Positions 14,908 to 22,146 of a stretch of 23,228 nucleotides of DNA are shown here, one piece after another. The DNA is from an uncultured Clostridia bacterium (GTDB taxonomy: Bacteria > Bacillota > Clostridia > Oscillospirales > Acutalibacteraceae). A program made the position numbers and the translations under genes. The DNA is taken from positions 1 to 23,228 of the forward strand of contig CANRAN010000005.1 of NCBI GenBank assembly GCA_947628595.1, given 5' to 3'. The notes beneath the pieces are model-generated. The model was not told the DNA's origin. It ran no database searches and saw only the letters and a list, made by a program, of their open reading frames with translations. Numbering within the stretch: position 1 is the stretch's first letter; each line of letters starts with the position of its first letter.

Positions 14908-16077
14908 TTATGCACTTCCTGTTCCTATGCCCGTTATCCTGTCCGCACTAAGGCTGTAATACAGTATTGTGCTGTTTTTCCTCGAATCGGAGCTTAAAAC
15001 TATCATTAGCTCATCACCACTTGAGAAAACATTATATTCATCCGAATAATGCGGTATTTCCAGATAAAAAACAAAGGTACAATAGTTCTCCTCCGCTTTA
15101 TCCATTATATTTCCGTAGAGATTGATATCTATATAGCCGTCAGTATCAGGCATAGATAAATCACATCCGACTCCACTCATTGAAATATTTATAAGATAAT
15201 CAAACAAGGCATTATCATCCTCGTCAGCCAAAAAAGACTCTTCACTATTTTCTTCATATTCCGCATCATCATTTAACACAACCCCATCGAAATCGTTATA
15301 GTTTTCTTCATAATTTTTAACATACGATGAAGTATAATACTTTTCTATATATGGAATAGCATAATCAAGGTCATCTATAATTTTCTCACTTTTTCTTGTT
15401 ATATCGGATGACGAAAATACCTTTCCGGTTTCCTCCCTCAATCTGTAAAATTTTACACTATAATCTGTCAGACCCATGACAAGATCCATTATATGCCCGG
15501 CATTATCTGTACCGATATATCTAAAGCCCTCAATATACAATATTCCTATACTTTTATCTATAAGTGCCGAGTCTGCAAAATCTGTCTCCTCGGGAGCACA
15601 TCTCACATAATCAAATGTCCTGTTGATAAATCCTATCATATGATTAAGCTTATTATTTTGCTCTGAACATATACTGCTATATACACTTTTCAGATCCTTC
15701 TGACTTTTGTTTTTTGCATCGAAATTTCCACCATTCTTTTCAGCCTCTGCTCTGAGATAAGCTATAATATCCTCAACCACTTCCGCTTGATAATTATCAT
15801 TGTAATCCGAAGCTTTAAGCAAATTGTCACAACAATCCGTTATGTATTTTTCGTAACTTATACAGCTTTCCTTATCATATTCAAGCCATGGGTAAAATCT
15901 TGAACTGTCCTCGTCATTAATGAACATAAGTCTGGTACTGTCGGAGCCACTCTCCTCAAATATCTGATTTTTATAATCAGGAATCATATTTCCGCATATT
16001 AATATGCCGAATATTTCCGCCGCCCCTATTGCAGCTATAAGCACAAAAGATATTATTATTTTCTTATTAAACCTCAT
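14908..16077 (-). CDS. Membrane-anchored protein coupled to a two-component system
   Basis: Protein of 389 aa, not recognised. It has a basic start (MRFNKK), one hydrophobic helix at about 7-29, and an extracytoplasmic, acidic remainder (for example DGVVLNDDAEYEENSEES). The middle (about 75-260) looks helical, with a GFINRTFDYVRCAPEETDF segment; the end (about 315-385) looks beta-rich (YIDINLYGNIMDKAEENYCTFVFYLEIPHY). No enzyme motif is seen. The start codon overlaps the histidine kinase stop by 11 bases, and the ribosome site lies within the kinase gene, which suggests coupled translation. Such a third gene could be a ligand sensor or a negative regulator of the kinase, as YycH/YycI are for WalK, but no similarity to those is seen. 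Confidence 0.65.
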   Translation of the reverse strand: MRFNKKIIISFVLIAAIGAAEIFGILICGNMIPDYKNQIFEESGSDSTRLMFINDEDSSRFYPWLEYDKESCISYEKYITDCCDNLLKASDYNDNYQAEVVEDIIAYLRAEAEKNGGNFDAKNKSQKDLKSVYSSICSEQNNKLNHMIGFINRTFDYVRCAPEETDFADSALIDKSIGILYIEGFRYIGTDNAGHIMDLVMGLTDYSVKFYRLREETGKVFSSSDITRKSEKIIDDLDYAIPYIEKYYTSSYVKNYEENYNDFDGVVLNDDAEYEENSEESFLADEDDNALFDYLINISMSGVGCDLSMPDTDGYIDINLYGNIMDKAEENYCTFVFYLEIPHYSDEYNVFSSGDELMIVLSSDSRKNSTILYYSLSADRITGIGTGSA

Positions 16078-17506
16078 TCCCGCTTACCCCCGATATCTTT
16101 ATCCTGACCCGCACATCCGTACCCTTGCCCGGTGTACTTTCAAGTGTAATTTCCGCATTATGCTTTTTGGCTATTTCCGAACACAGTGCAAGACCAAGAC
16201 CTGCACCGCCCTGCTTCCTTGAACGGGATTTATCAGCCATATAAAATGCTTCAAATATGTGCCTGCGATCTTCCTCGGTTATTCCTATCCCATTATCCCG
16301 AACGGAAATAACAGCGTACACACCGTCACGCTTACATGACAGATGTATTTTACCTCCCTCACAGGATGCCTTTACTGCATTATCAAGAAGATTATATATC
16401 AGGGATTTAAATATATCCTCATCCGCGTTAATCATCAACGGCTCACACTCTACTGTAAGAGCTATGCCTTTAGCCTGTACTATGGGCATAAAAACTATTT
16501 TCAAATCTTCAAGTATATTCTCTGTATTTACCGGCTTAAGCTCGAGCGTGCCATTTCCCGAAGAGATAAGCTCCATGAGTTTTCCCGAAAGTGAACGTAT
16601 GCGTTTTGCTTCATCTACAATTATACCCGAATATTCGCCCAATTCCTCCGGTGAAATATTTTTCTTTATTCTAAGTATATCGGCGAAACCGAGTATTGAG
16701 GTAAGCGGAGTTTTTATCTCATGTGCAAGGCTGTCGATAAAACGTTTCCTTTCCTCTGCAACTGCCTCTATTCTGTTGTAATTTTTCTCTACCGAGCCTG
16801 CCATTTTATTTATATTTTCCGAAAGCGTTCTAAGCTCCTCGCTGCCAGCTGTTTTCAACCGTTTAGAATAATTTCCCTCCGATATTTCATTTATTGATCT
16901 ATTTATCTCTGCAAGAGGACGCAGAAAAAGCTTTATCATAATAAGAAGAAATATCGCTGTTACGCAGGCAAGTACAACCGAAATCACCTGTACAAACTTG
17001 AGCTGTCTTGCTCCTTCCGTATATATTTCCGTTATATCATTGGATGTAATTACATAGTATTCATTATCCTCAAGAATAATTTCTGATGCGACAAAAATAT
17101 ATGAGCTTTCGTTAACGTCCTTTATCAGAGAAAATACATCATCCTTATTTTTAATTTTTTCGGGTAATCCCGACGGATTTACTTTATCACTTCCCGCACG
17201 AGCAACCTCACCCTTTTTATCATATATAATCGCAATATCGCCGTCATCGGATTGCTTTAGTATTGTATTCCTTACAATATCGTCAATATCACTTTTTGAC
17301 ATAACAAACCGATCCGACCTCAGCCGTTCATAGGCTACATTATTTTTCAGACCGGCACAAATAAATTCGTGGGATGCTACCGCACGACTTCTTTCTCTCG
17401 TTATCATAAGTGTACGGTTATTCGTAAGTATAACAGCAGCGGTAATATTGATCACAGCAACAACAAGAAACAATGATGTTATAAATATTTTGAACCACAG
17501 CTTCAA
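16067..17506 (-). CDS. Membrane sensor histidine kinase (HAMP-HisKA-HATPase)
   Basis: Sensor kinase of 479 aa. TM1 is at about 8-28, an extracytoplasmic sensor of ~140 residues at 30-170 (containing IAIIYDKKGEVARAG, suggestive of a dCache/PAS-like fold), TM2 at about 173-195, HAMP at 196-248, and HisKA with the phosphorylated His262 in AHEIKTPLTSILGFADIL. The ATPase domain has the N-box LLDNAVKA (Asn376), G1 DNGIGI (404-409) and G2 GGAGLGLALCSEIAKKH (433 onward). The start is TTG: GGTGA lies closely upstream, an in-frame stop lies just before, and the next Met (34) would remove TM1. It starts 11 nt after the response regulator stop and overlaps the third gene by 11 bases. The signal is unknown. 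Confidence 0.92.
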   Translation of the reverse strand: MKLWFKIFITSLFLVVAVINITAAVILTNNRTLMITRERSRAVASHEFICAGLKNNVAYERLRSDRFVMSKSDIDDIVRNTILKQSDDGDIAIIYDKKGEVARAGSDKVNPSGLPEKIKNKDDVFSLIKDVNESSYIFVASEIILEDNEYYVITSNDITEIYTEGARQLKFVQVISVVLACVTAIFLLIMIKLFLRPLAEINRSINEISEGNYSKRLKTAGSEELRTLSENINKMAGSVEKNYNRIEAVAEERKRFIDSLAHEIKTPLTSILGFADILRIKKNISPEELGEYSGIIVDEAKRIRSLSGKLMELISSGNGTLELKPVNTENILEDLKIVFMPIVQAKGIALTVECEPLMINADEDIFKSLIYNLLDNAVKASCEGGKIHLSCKRDGVYAVISVRDNGIGITEEDRRHIFEAFYMADKSRSRKQGGAGLGLALCSEIAKKHNAEITLESTPGKGTDVRVRIKISGVSGNEV

Positions 17507-17517
17507 GTTTCTTCACC

Positions 17518-18177
17518 CTAATCTATATTTTCAAGTCTGTATCCGAGTTTGGGAACAGTAATCAGTAAATTTTGAATTTCGAGCTTTTTTCTAAGCTGCT
17601 GAACATGAGTATCTACTGTCCTTGTTTCCCCTGTAAACTCATACCCCCACACTGCCGACAACAATCTTTCTCTTGACAACGCTATGTCAATATTTTTAAG
17701 GAAATACACAAAAAGCTCAAATTCCCTTGGTGTAAGCGTAATATCCCTGTCATTTTTCTTTACGATATGCCTTGCAACATCTACAATTATATCGCCATAC
17801 TCTAAAACAGTTTTATGCTTATTTTTTCTCCTGAGTATTACTTCTATTCTTGCGAGAAGTTCCACAGGCTCGAACGGCTTTACAACATAATCCTCAGCAC
17901 CAAGCTTGAGTCCCCTAACCTTGTCAGTCACATCTTGAAGTGCTGTGAGAAAAATTACCGGAGTTCTTTCCGTATCAATTTTTTCAACTACCTCAAATCC
18001 GCTGCATCCGGGCAGCATTACATCAAGCAAAACCAAATCATAATCGCTTTCTTTTATTTTTTCCGCAGCCCTGAGTCCATTATCGCAGGTGTCATATTCA
18101 TACCCTGCAATGGATGCCGTAACCTCAAGCATTCTTCTAATATTTTCATCGTCCTCTACAATCAGTAACTTTATCAT
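17518..18177 (-). CDS. OmpR/PhoB family response regulator
   Basis: Response regulator of 219 aa. The receiver domain has acidic Glu8-Asp9-Asp10, phospho-acceptor Asp52 in LLDVMLPG, Thr78 and Lys100. The C-terminal winged helix contains TPREFELFVYFLKN and TRTVDTHVQQLRKKL, typical of OmpR-class DNA binding. The reading frame stays open to 18294, but the ATG at 18177 is chosen because it starts MIKLLIVEDDENI exactly as the family does, has AGAGGA upstream, and a promoter (-10 at 18214-18219) lies within the longer version. It is the first gene of the three-gene signalling operon. Confidence 0.94.
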   Translation of the reverse strand: MIKLLIVEDDENIRRMLEVTASIAGYEYDTCDNGLRAAEKIKESDYDLVLLDVMLPGCSGFEVVEKIDTERTPVIFLTALQDVTDKVRGLKLGAEDYVVKPFEPVELLARIEVILRRKNKHKTVLEYGDIIVDVARHIVKKNDRDITLTPREFELFVYFLKNIDIALSRERLLSAVWGYEFTGETRTVDTHVQQLRKKLEIQNLLITVPKLGYRLENID

Positions 18178-18213
18178 AAGGTTTCTGTCCTCTTCAATTT
18201 TTTCAATGCTAAC

Positions 18214-18222
18214 ATTATAACA
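18214..18222 (-). promoter_or_regulatory. Extended -10 promoter of the two-component operon
   Basis: On the minus strand, TGT-TATAAT (18214-18222) is a perfect extended -10. Only a weak -35 (TTTATT or TTATTA, 3/6) lies 16-17 nt upstream. The transcription start near 18207 gives a 30-nt leader. Confidence 0.5.
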
Positions 18223-18369
18223 TTTATATTTAAAATAATAAAGCGGACATATATAATTATTGTCATAGAAACGTAAGAATTTTGTAAAAAACATATGTCA
18301 TTCAATAGAAAATATACATATACTTTTTTTCTTTTTTGTTTCGCTTATGTTATACCAAAATAAAATAAA

Positions 18370-18394
18370 GGATGCTCCGACAAAAGAAGCATCC
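18370..18394 (-). terminator. Terminator after the TPM-domain gene
   Basis: The arms GGATGCT (18370-18376) and AGCATCC (18388-18394) enclose an 11-nt loop. On the minus strand TTTATTTTATTTT follows; the plus side also has five T. It lies about 20 nt after the stop at 18414. Confidence 0.7.
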
Positions 18395-18413
18395 CTTTTT
18401 ATATAATCTGCAA

Positions 18414-19358
18414 TTAACGATGGTGTCCGCCGCCGCCGTGACTTCCGCCGCCGCCACCGCCATGGCCTCCCCCGCCACTGCTTGACTGCAACTTTACTCT
18501 TGAAACGTGCGAGCCTAAAAAAATGTCCTGTGAATCATTAAATACAATACGATTATCAGATGTATAGGCAGAAGCCTTTTGTAAATCACGGAATTTATAC
18601 TTTTTCCTTATTGATTTCCCGTACATAGCTGCCGCTATAACAGCAATAACTATTGATAATACAAGAAAAAACACGATGTTTCTGTATGGCCTCAATGAGG
18701 ATTCAAATATATTCCCGAAGAACGAAAAATGATACTTTCCTGCCTCCTCGTTATAATAAAAGGCATTATGATCAGCACCATTGCTTTTTTCTTGTTGAAG
18801 ATCAGTTAAAAACACATCTAAAGCCTTTGAAACATCACTTTCATATACTGTCTCTCCGCTTTTGGGAAGATAGTCATCCATATCGTCAAATATATCGTCA
18901 ACATCAGACTTTGTAACATAAAGCTTTGCATCGTGGAATGTATCTATATAATCGTAGCTCATAGACTGACCCTCAAAATCAAGGTACAGAAAAACAGAGT
19001 TCACATCTTCCCCTTTACCGAAAATAAATTCCGAACCATTGGAGGAAAATTTCTCTGTCGTTTCATCACTTCGGAATAAACCGCCTATAAATACAGCTAT
19101 GTTCATATCTATATTATCCGCCGTTTCCTGTATATCATCATATATATCACTGCAAGTCTGTTCGTCCCCAAAAATTCCCGCCTCGTCTTTAAAATACGCA
19201 TTCTTAGAACGATAAAATTTGTCGGTTGTAAGAGCCTCCTCAAAATCTGAGGATAAATACGGAAAATCATCTCCGTTGGTCGTGAATGCCAACGCCGCCG
19301 TATTGCAGCAACTCAACATCAAAGCTAAAGTGAAGATAAAAATCAATAGCTTTCTCAT
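18414..19358 (-). CDS. TPM-domain membrane protein with Gly/His-rich tail
   Basis: Protein of 314 aa. A signal peptide at 1-24 ends in the ALA cleavage pattern; a TPM (Psb32/MOLO-1-like) domain follows at about 53-187, recognised from YFKDEAGIF, NIAVFIGGL, and SVFLYLDFEGQSMSYDY. One membrane helix is at about 227-245, then basic KSIRKKYKF, and a tail of about 20 residues made of Gly, His and Ser. The expected topology is TPM domain outside, tail in the cytoplasm. The longest frame starts at 19436, but the ATG at 19358 has GGGAGG 9 nt upstream, begins a clear signal peptide, and forms an ATGA overlap with the stop of the zinc-ribbon gene. TPM domains are described as phosphatase-like or protein-quality factors; the role here is unknown. 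The tail is encoded by GGC/GGT-rich DNA (18421-18475), far more GC-rich than the surroundings. Confidence 0.8.
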   Translation of the reverse strand: MRKLLIFIFTLALMLSCCNTAALAFTTNGDDFPYLSSDFEEALTTDKFYRSKNAYFKDEAGIFGDEQTCSDIYDDIQETADNIDMNIAVFIGGLFRSDETTEKFSSNGSEFIFGKGEDVNSVFLYLDFEGQSMSYDYIDTFHDAKLYVTKSDVDDIFDDMDDYLPKSGETVYESDVSKALDVFLTDLQQEKSNGADHNAFYYNEEAGKYHFSFFGNIFESSLRPYRNIVFFLVLSIVIAVIAAAMYGKSIRKKYKFRDLQKASAYTSDNRIVFNDSQDIFLGSHVSRVKLQSSSGGGGHGGGGGGSHGGGGHHR

Positions 19359-20437
19359 AGGAACAGACCTCCCAAAAAATATCCCAATATCATAGCTGCG
19401 ATAAATATGAGAATACCCAATAGTATCTGATGACAAATAAGCCTTTTGTCGTCAATAGGAAGCTCCCCCGAAATTTTTCCTGTCTGCCCGTTTATAGCAT
19501 ATTCCCATATTCTGCCATTATAATGGTAGGTCATGAACCATACAGGCAAAAGCATATAATTCCAGCGTATTTTCACCACACTGTTACTGAATTTCTTGTC
19601 GTGCATACTTGAATATGAACATGACGATTCCAATACCCCGGTATTATTTACAAACATTCTCTCATTTATCCTCGGATAAATCTGTTCCTTGTTTACATCA
19701 TACCTATCTGCAAAAAAGCCGCTGAGATATGATATATCAAAATCCTTTATCTGCGTGTAATCGAACGGCTCTATTGCTTCCATTATAGAATCCTCTATTT
19801 TCTTCGAGCCATCCGCCGGAATACCGTTATATTCTATATTTACATCCCTCAACACGGAGAATTTCTGAGTTTCCGTGTATGCATATCCTCCGCTCGTCCA
19901 TGAGCGTACCTTATCTCCAACCGCTGTCATATGAGTATTTGTTATTGCATCGGCAACCCAAAACGGCACATAAAGACCTGTCATTTTTTCTATTTGTTTA
20001 TCGGAAATAAGATCCCTCGGAATATACTTTTTCTTTTTTGCCCAAGTATTGAAATATTCAATAGCTTTATCCCTTCCGAAGGCAAAAGGCAGCACCTTTG
20101 ACGGTCTGTCCTTACCATCAACTCTGCCCTTCAGTATAACCGGATTATGGCAGTAATAGCAAAATGAAGCTGCGGTATTGGAATCAGCCATTATCTGTGC
20201 CCCACAGCTTGGACATTGATATAAATTAGTATTTTCGGCAAATTCTTTTTCCAGCTCCTGTTGGGCTTTCTTTTCCTTTTCGTCCTCATCGGAAACCTCA
20301 CTCATCCTTTTGAATAATTCCTTAATTTTCTCCTCAGAAAAGCTGCAGCGACAAAACTCGCAGGAAAAATCCTTGGCATCCGGATTAAATTTTAGGTTAG
20401 CTCCGCAATTAGGACAGGTATATGTTTTCGCTTCCAA
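19355..20437 (-). CDS. Membrane protein with two N-terminal zinc ribbons (TFIIB-type)
   Basis: Protein of 360 aa. Zinc ribbon 1 uses Cys8, 11, 26 and 29; ribbon 2 uses Cys75, 78, 93 and 96, with a charged helical linker between (34-68, Glu/Lys-rich). The middle (about 110-320) is a conserved unknown domain with GLYVPFWVADA and RIWEYAINGQTGKISGELP, and the last ~28 residues form one membrane helix. The longest frame opens at a TTG at 20467, but that is at the predicted transcription start; the TTG at 20437 has AAGGGGTG 6 nt upstream and gives the usual MEAKTYTCPNCGA start. It is coupled by ATGA to the TPM gene downstream; annotated homologues are usually called TFIIB-type zinc-ribbon proteins, with no tested function known to me. 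Confidence 0.82.
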   Translation of the reverse strand: MEAKTYTCPNCGANLKFNPDAKDFSCEFCRCSFSEEKIKELFKRMSEVSDEDEKEKKAQQELEKEFAENTNLYQCPSCGAQIMADSNTAASFCYYCHNPVILKGRVDGKDRPSKVLPFAFGRDKAIEYFNTWAKKKKYIPRDLISDKQIEKMTGLYVPFWVADAITNTHMTAVGDKVRSWTSGGYAYTETQKFSVLRDVNIEYNGIPADGSKKIEDSIMEAIEPFDYTQIKDFDISYLSGFFADRYDVNKEQIYPRINERMFVNNTGVLESSCSYSSMHDKKFSNSVVKIRWNYMLLPVWFMTYHYNGRIWEYAINGQTGKISGELPIDDKRLICHQILLGILIFIAAMILGYFLGGLFL

Positions 20438-20471
20438 TATCAACACCCCTTTTTTATGAAAATCCAACTAA

Positions 20472-20500
20472 ATTATACATATACCTACGAACGCTGTCAA
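20472..20500 (-). promoter_or_regulatory. Perfect sigma-A promoter of the zinc-ribbon/TPM operon
   Basis: On the minus strand, TTGACA (20495-20500) and TATAAT (20472-20477), both full consensus, are separated by 17 nt. Transcription should start near 20465, about 28 nt before the TTG start. Confidence 0.8.
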
Positions 20501-20539
20501 TAGGTAAACATATATAACTATCGGATTTGATATCACTCT

Positions 20540-20567
20540 CACCTTTATTTTCTGTATTCATATTATG
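20540..20567 (+). promoter_or_regulatory. Candidate sigma-K-type promoter of dpaAB
   Basis: CAC (20540-20542) and CATATTATG (20559-20567) are 16 nt apart, close to the sigma-K pattern of AC then CATAnnnTA (one mismatch, G for A at the last base). No sigma-A pair fits. Sigma-K control of dpaAB in the mother cell is established in several endospore formers; its use here is inference. Confidence 0.45.
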
Positions 20568-20618
20568 TTATAAACAGATGATTTAACTGTTGCAAATTAT
20601 TAATTTCGGAGGAAGCTT

Positions 20619-21476
20619 ATGCTTAATATAAACAGCTTTGGTATAATCGGAGGTGACAAACGCCAGCTCTTTTGCGCCCGTTCCATGGTTGACGACGGCT
20701 ACGGTGTATTCCTCGCAGGCTTTGACAAAAGTGAGAATACACTCGGTCTGAAAAACAGCGATATTTCAACGGTCATGAGCAGCTCTGATGCATTCATACT
20801 TCCGCTCCCTATTTCAAAGGACGGGGGTACGGTTTTTTCTCCATTTTCCGAAAATCCCATAAAGATAAGCGAACTTGTCAGTTTTATCGGAAATGAAAAG
20901 CCTGTATTTTGCGGAATAAACGGAGCTGCTGATGAAAAAGCCATTTCTTCAATGAGAATTTTCAGATATAGCAGTCGTGAGGAATTTTCTGTTGCGAATG
21001 CCCTGCCCACTGCTGAGGGTGCAGTTGAAATAGCAATGCATGAATATGACGGTACTGTAAGCGGTTCCAAATGCATTGTCATAGGCTACGGAAGAATAGG
21101 AAGGGTACTCTCACTTATGCTGAAGGGACTCGGAGCAGATGTTACTGTTGCCGCAAGAAAGCTCAGGGACAGAGAATTTATAAGAGCTTTGGGGATGACA
21201 CCGGTTTCTGTTGACAATATGGGTAATAAATACGACCTGATATTCAACACTGTCCCGGCAGAGGTACTTGATTCACACACTCTTGCAAGAATTGCCTCTG
21301 AGGCGATTGTTATCGACCTTGCCTCACTTCCGGGAGGCGTTGACGATAATGCCGCCGAAAGAATGTCAATAAGAGTGATACACGCATTGTCACTTCCGGG
21401 TAAATCCGCTCCAAAGACAGCAGGGATCATCATAAAAAATGCAGTTTATAACATAATTGAGGAGGAAGAATTATGA
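20619..21476 (+). CDS. dpaA: Dipicolinate synthase subunit A
   Basis: DpaA/SpoVFA (285 aa) with DpaB converts the lysine-pathway intermediate dihydroxy-tetrahydrodipicolinate to dipicolinic acid in the mother cell; DPA is then moved to the spore core for heat resistance. An N-terminal domain (GIIGGDKRQLFCARSM, 8-23) is followed by ANALPTAEGAVEIAM (126-140) and a Rossmann NAD(P) fold with VIGYGRIGRV (154-163) and DVTVAARK. LPGGVD and LSLPGKSAPKTAG near the end are family marks. GGAGG stands 6 nt before the ATG. It overlaps dpaB by ATGA and is divergent from the zinc-ribbon operon. No dapA or other lysine gene is adjacent. Confidence 0.95.
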   Translation: MLNINSFGIIGGDKRQLFCARSMVDDGYGVFLAGFDKSENTLGLKNSDISTVMSSSDAFILPLPISKDGGTVFSPFSENPIKISELVSFIGNEKPVFCGINGAADEKAISSMRIFRYSSREEFSVANALPTAEGAVEIAMHEYDGTVSGSKCIVIGYGRIGRVLSLMLKGLGADVTVAARKLRDREFIRALGMTPVSVDNMGNKYDLIFNTVPAEVLDSHTLARIASEAIVIDLASLPGGVDDNAAERMSIRVIHALSLPGKSAPKTAGIIIKNAVYNIIEEEEL

Positions 21477-22045
21477 ACGGCATAACAGTTGGGTTTGCAA
21501 TGTGCGGATCCTTCTGCACAATTTCACGAGCTATTAAAGAGATGAAACGACTTGTCGGACTCGGATACAGGGTATTGCCGATAATGTCCGATAATATGTA
21601 CAATAAGGATACAAGATTCGGAAAGGCAGTGGATATAATAGGGGAAGTAGAGGAAATATGTGGAAGAAATGTTATTCATACCATAGAGGATGCAGAGCCG
21701 ATCGGACCTAAGAAAATGACAGATATCATGCTTGTTGCACCATGCACGGGAAATACTGCCGCAAAGCTCGCAAATGCGGTCACAGATACGCCTGTTACAA
21801 TGGCGGTAAAATCCCATCTCAGACAATCAAAACCTGTACTTCTTGCAATAGCAACAAATGATGCCCTTGGTTCGTCTGCTCAGAATATAGGAAGACTAAT
21901 GAATACACGTCATATCTATTTTGTCCCGTTTTCTCAGGACGATCCCGAAAAAAAGCCTAATTCCCTTGTTTCGCATTTCGAGCTTATACCCAATGCACTG
22001 GAGTTTGCACTCTCTGAAAAACAGCTCCAGCCAATACTTGCGTAA
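21473..22045 (+). CDS. dpaB: Dipicolinate synthase subunit B (flavoprotein)
   Basis: DpaB/SpoVFB (190 aa), a flavoprotein of the flavodoxin-like HFCD/UbiX type and partner of DpaA. The N-terminal VGFAMCGSFCTI stretch (6-17) is the P-loop-like FMN site; MLVAPCTGNTAAKLANAVTDTPV (about 86-108) and the stretch with LRQSKPVLLAIATNDALG (about 117-134) are typical of the family. GAGGAGG lies 7 nt before the ATG, which overlaps the dpaA stop by 4 bases (ATGA), indicating coupled translation and a 1:1 complex. A large hairpin follows within 10 nt. Confidence 0.95.
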   Translation: MNGITVGFAMCGSFCTISRAIKEMKRLVGLGYRVLPIMSDNMYNKDTRFGKAVDIIGEVEEICGRNVIHTIEDAEPIGPKKMTDIMLVAPCTGNTAAKLANAVTDTPVTMAVKSHLRQSKPVLLAIATNDALGSSAQNIGRLMNTRHIYFVPFSQDDPEKKPNSLVSHFELIPNALEFALSEKQLQPILA

Positions 22046-22051
22046 AAATAC

Positions 22052-22092
22052 GGGGTTAAACGCAAAGCACAAACTGCTTGGCATTTAGCCCC
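22052..22092. terminator. Long stem-loop after dpaB
   Basis: The arms GGGGTTAAA (22052-22060) and TTTAGCCCC (22084-22092) pair with one G-U, and an inner stem with one mismatch continues to a 5-nt loop. The plus side lacks a clear T-run; the minus side has GTATTTTT. It lies just after the dpaB stop and likely serves as a bidirectional terminator. Confidence 0.5.
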
Positions 22093-22124
22093 ATCTATTA
22101 TATGCGATTAAGTAAAATTAAAAA

Positions 22125-22138
22125 CTCCTTCAAAGGAG
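22125..22138 (-). terminator. Terminator of the starch-binding-module gene
   Basis: CTCCT (22125-22129) and AGGAG (22134-22138) form a short stem with a 4-nt loop. On the minus strand it is followed by TTTTTAATTTTAC. It lies 9 nt after the stop at 22147. Confidence 0.6.
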
Positions 22139-22146
22139 AAGTACAG

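Noticed and set aside
18178..18294. N-terminal extension of the response regulator
   Set aside because: It contains the likely -10 promoter element and has a composition unlike a receiver domain; the ATG at 18177 matches the family start.
18421..18475. GCC-rich short repeats, considered as a repeat array or CpG-type insert
   Set aside because: They encode the Gly/His tail of the TPM protein in frame and are explained by GGC/GGT codons.
19359..19436. 26-residue N-terminal extension of the TPM protein
   Set aside because: A clear signal peptide with ribosome site begins at 19358 and overlaps the upstream stop as ATGA; the extension would lie within the zinc-ribbon gene.
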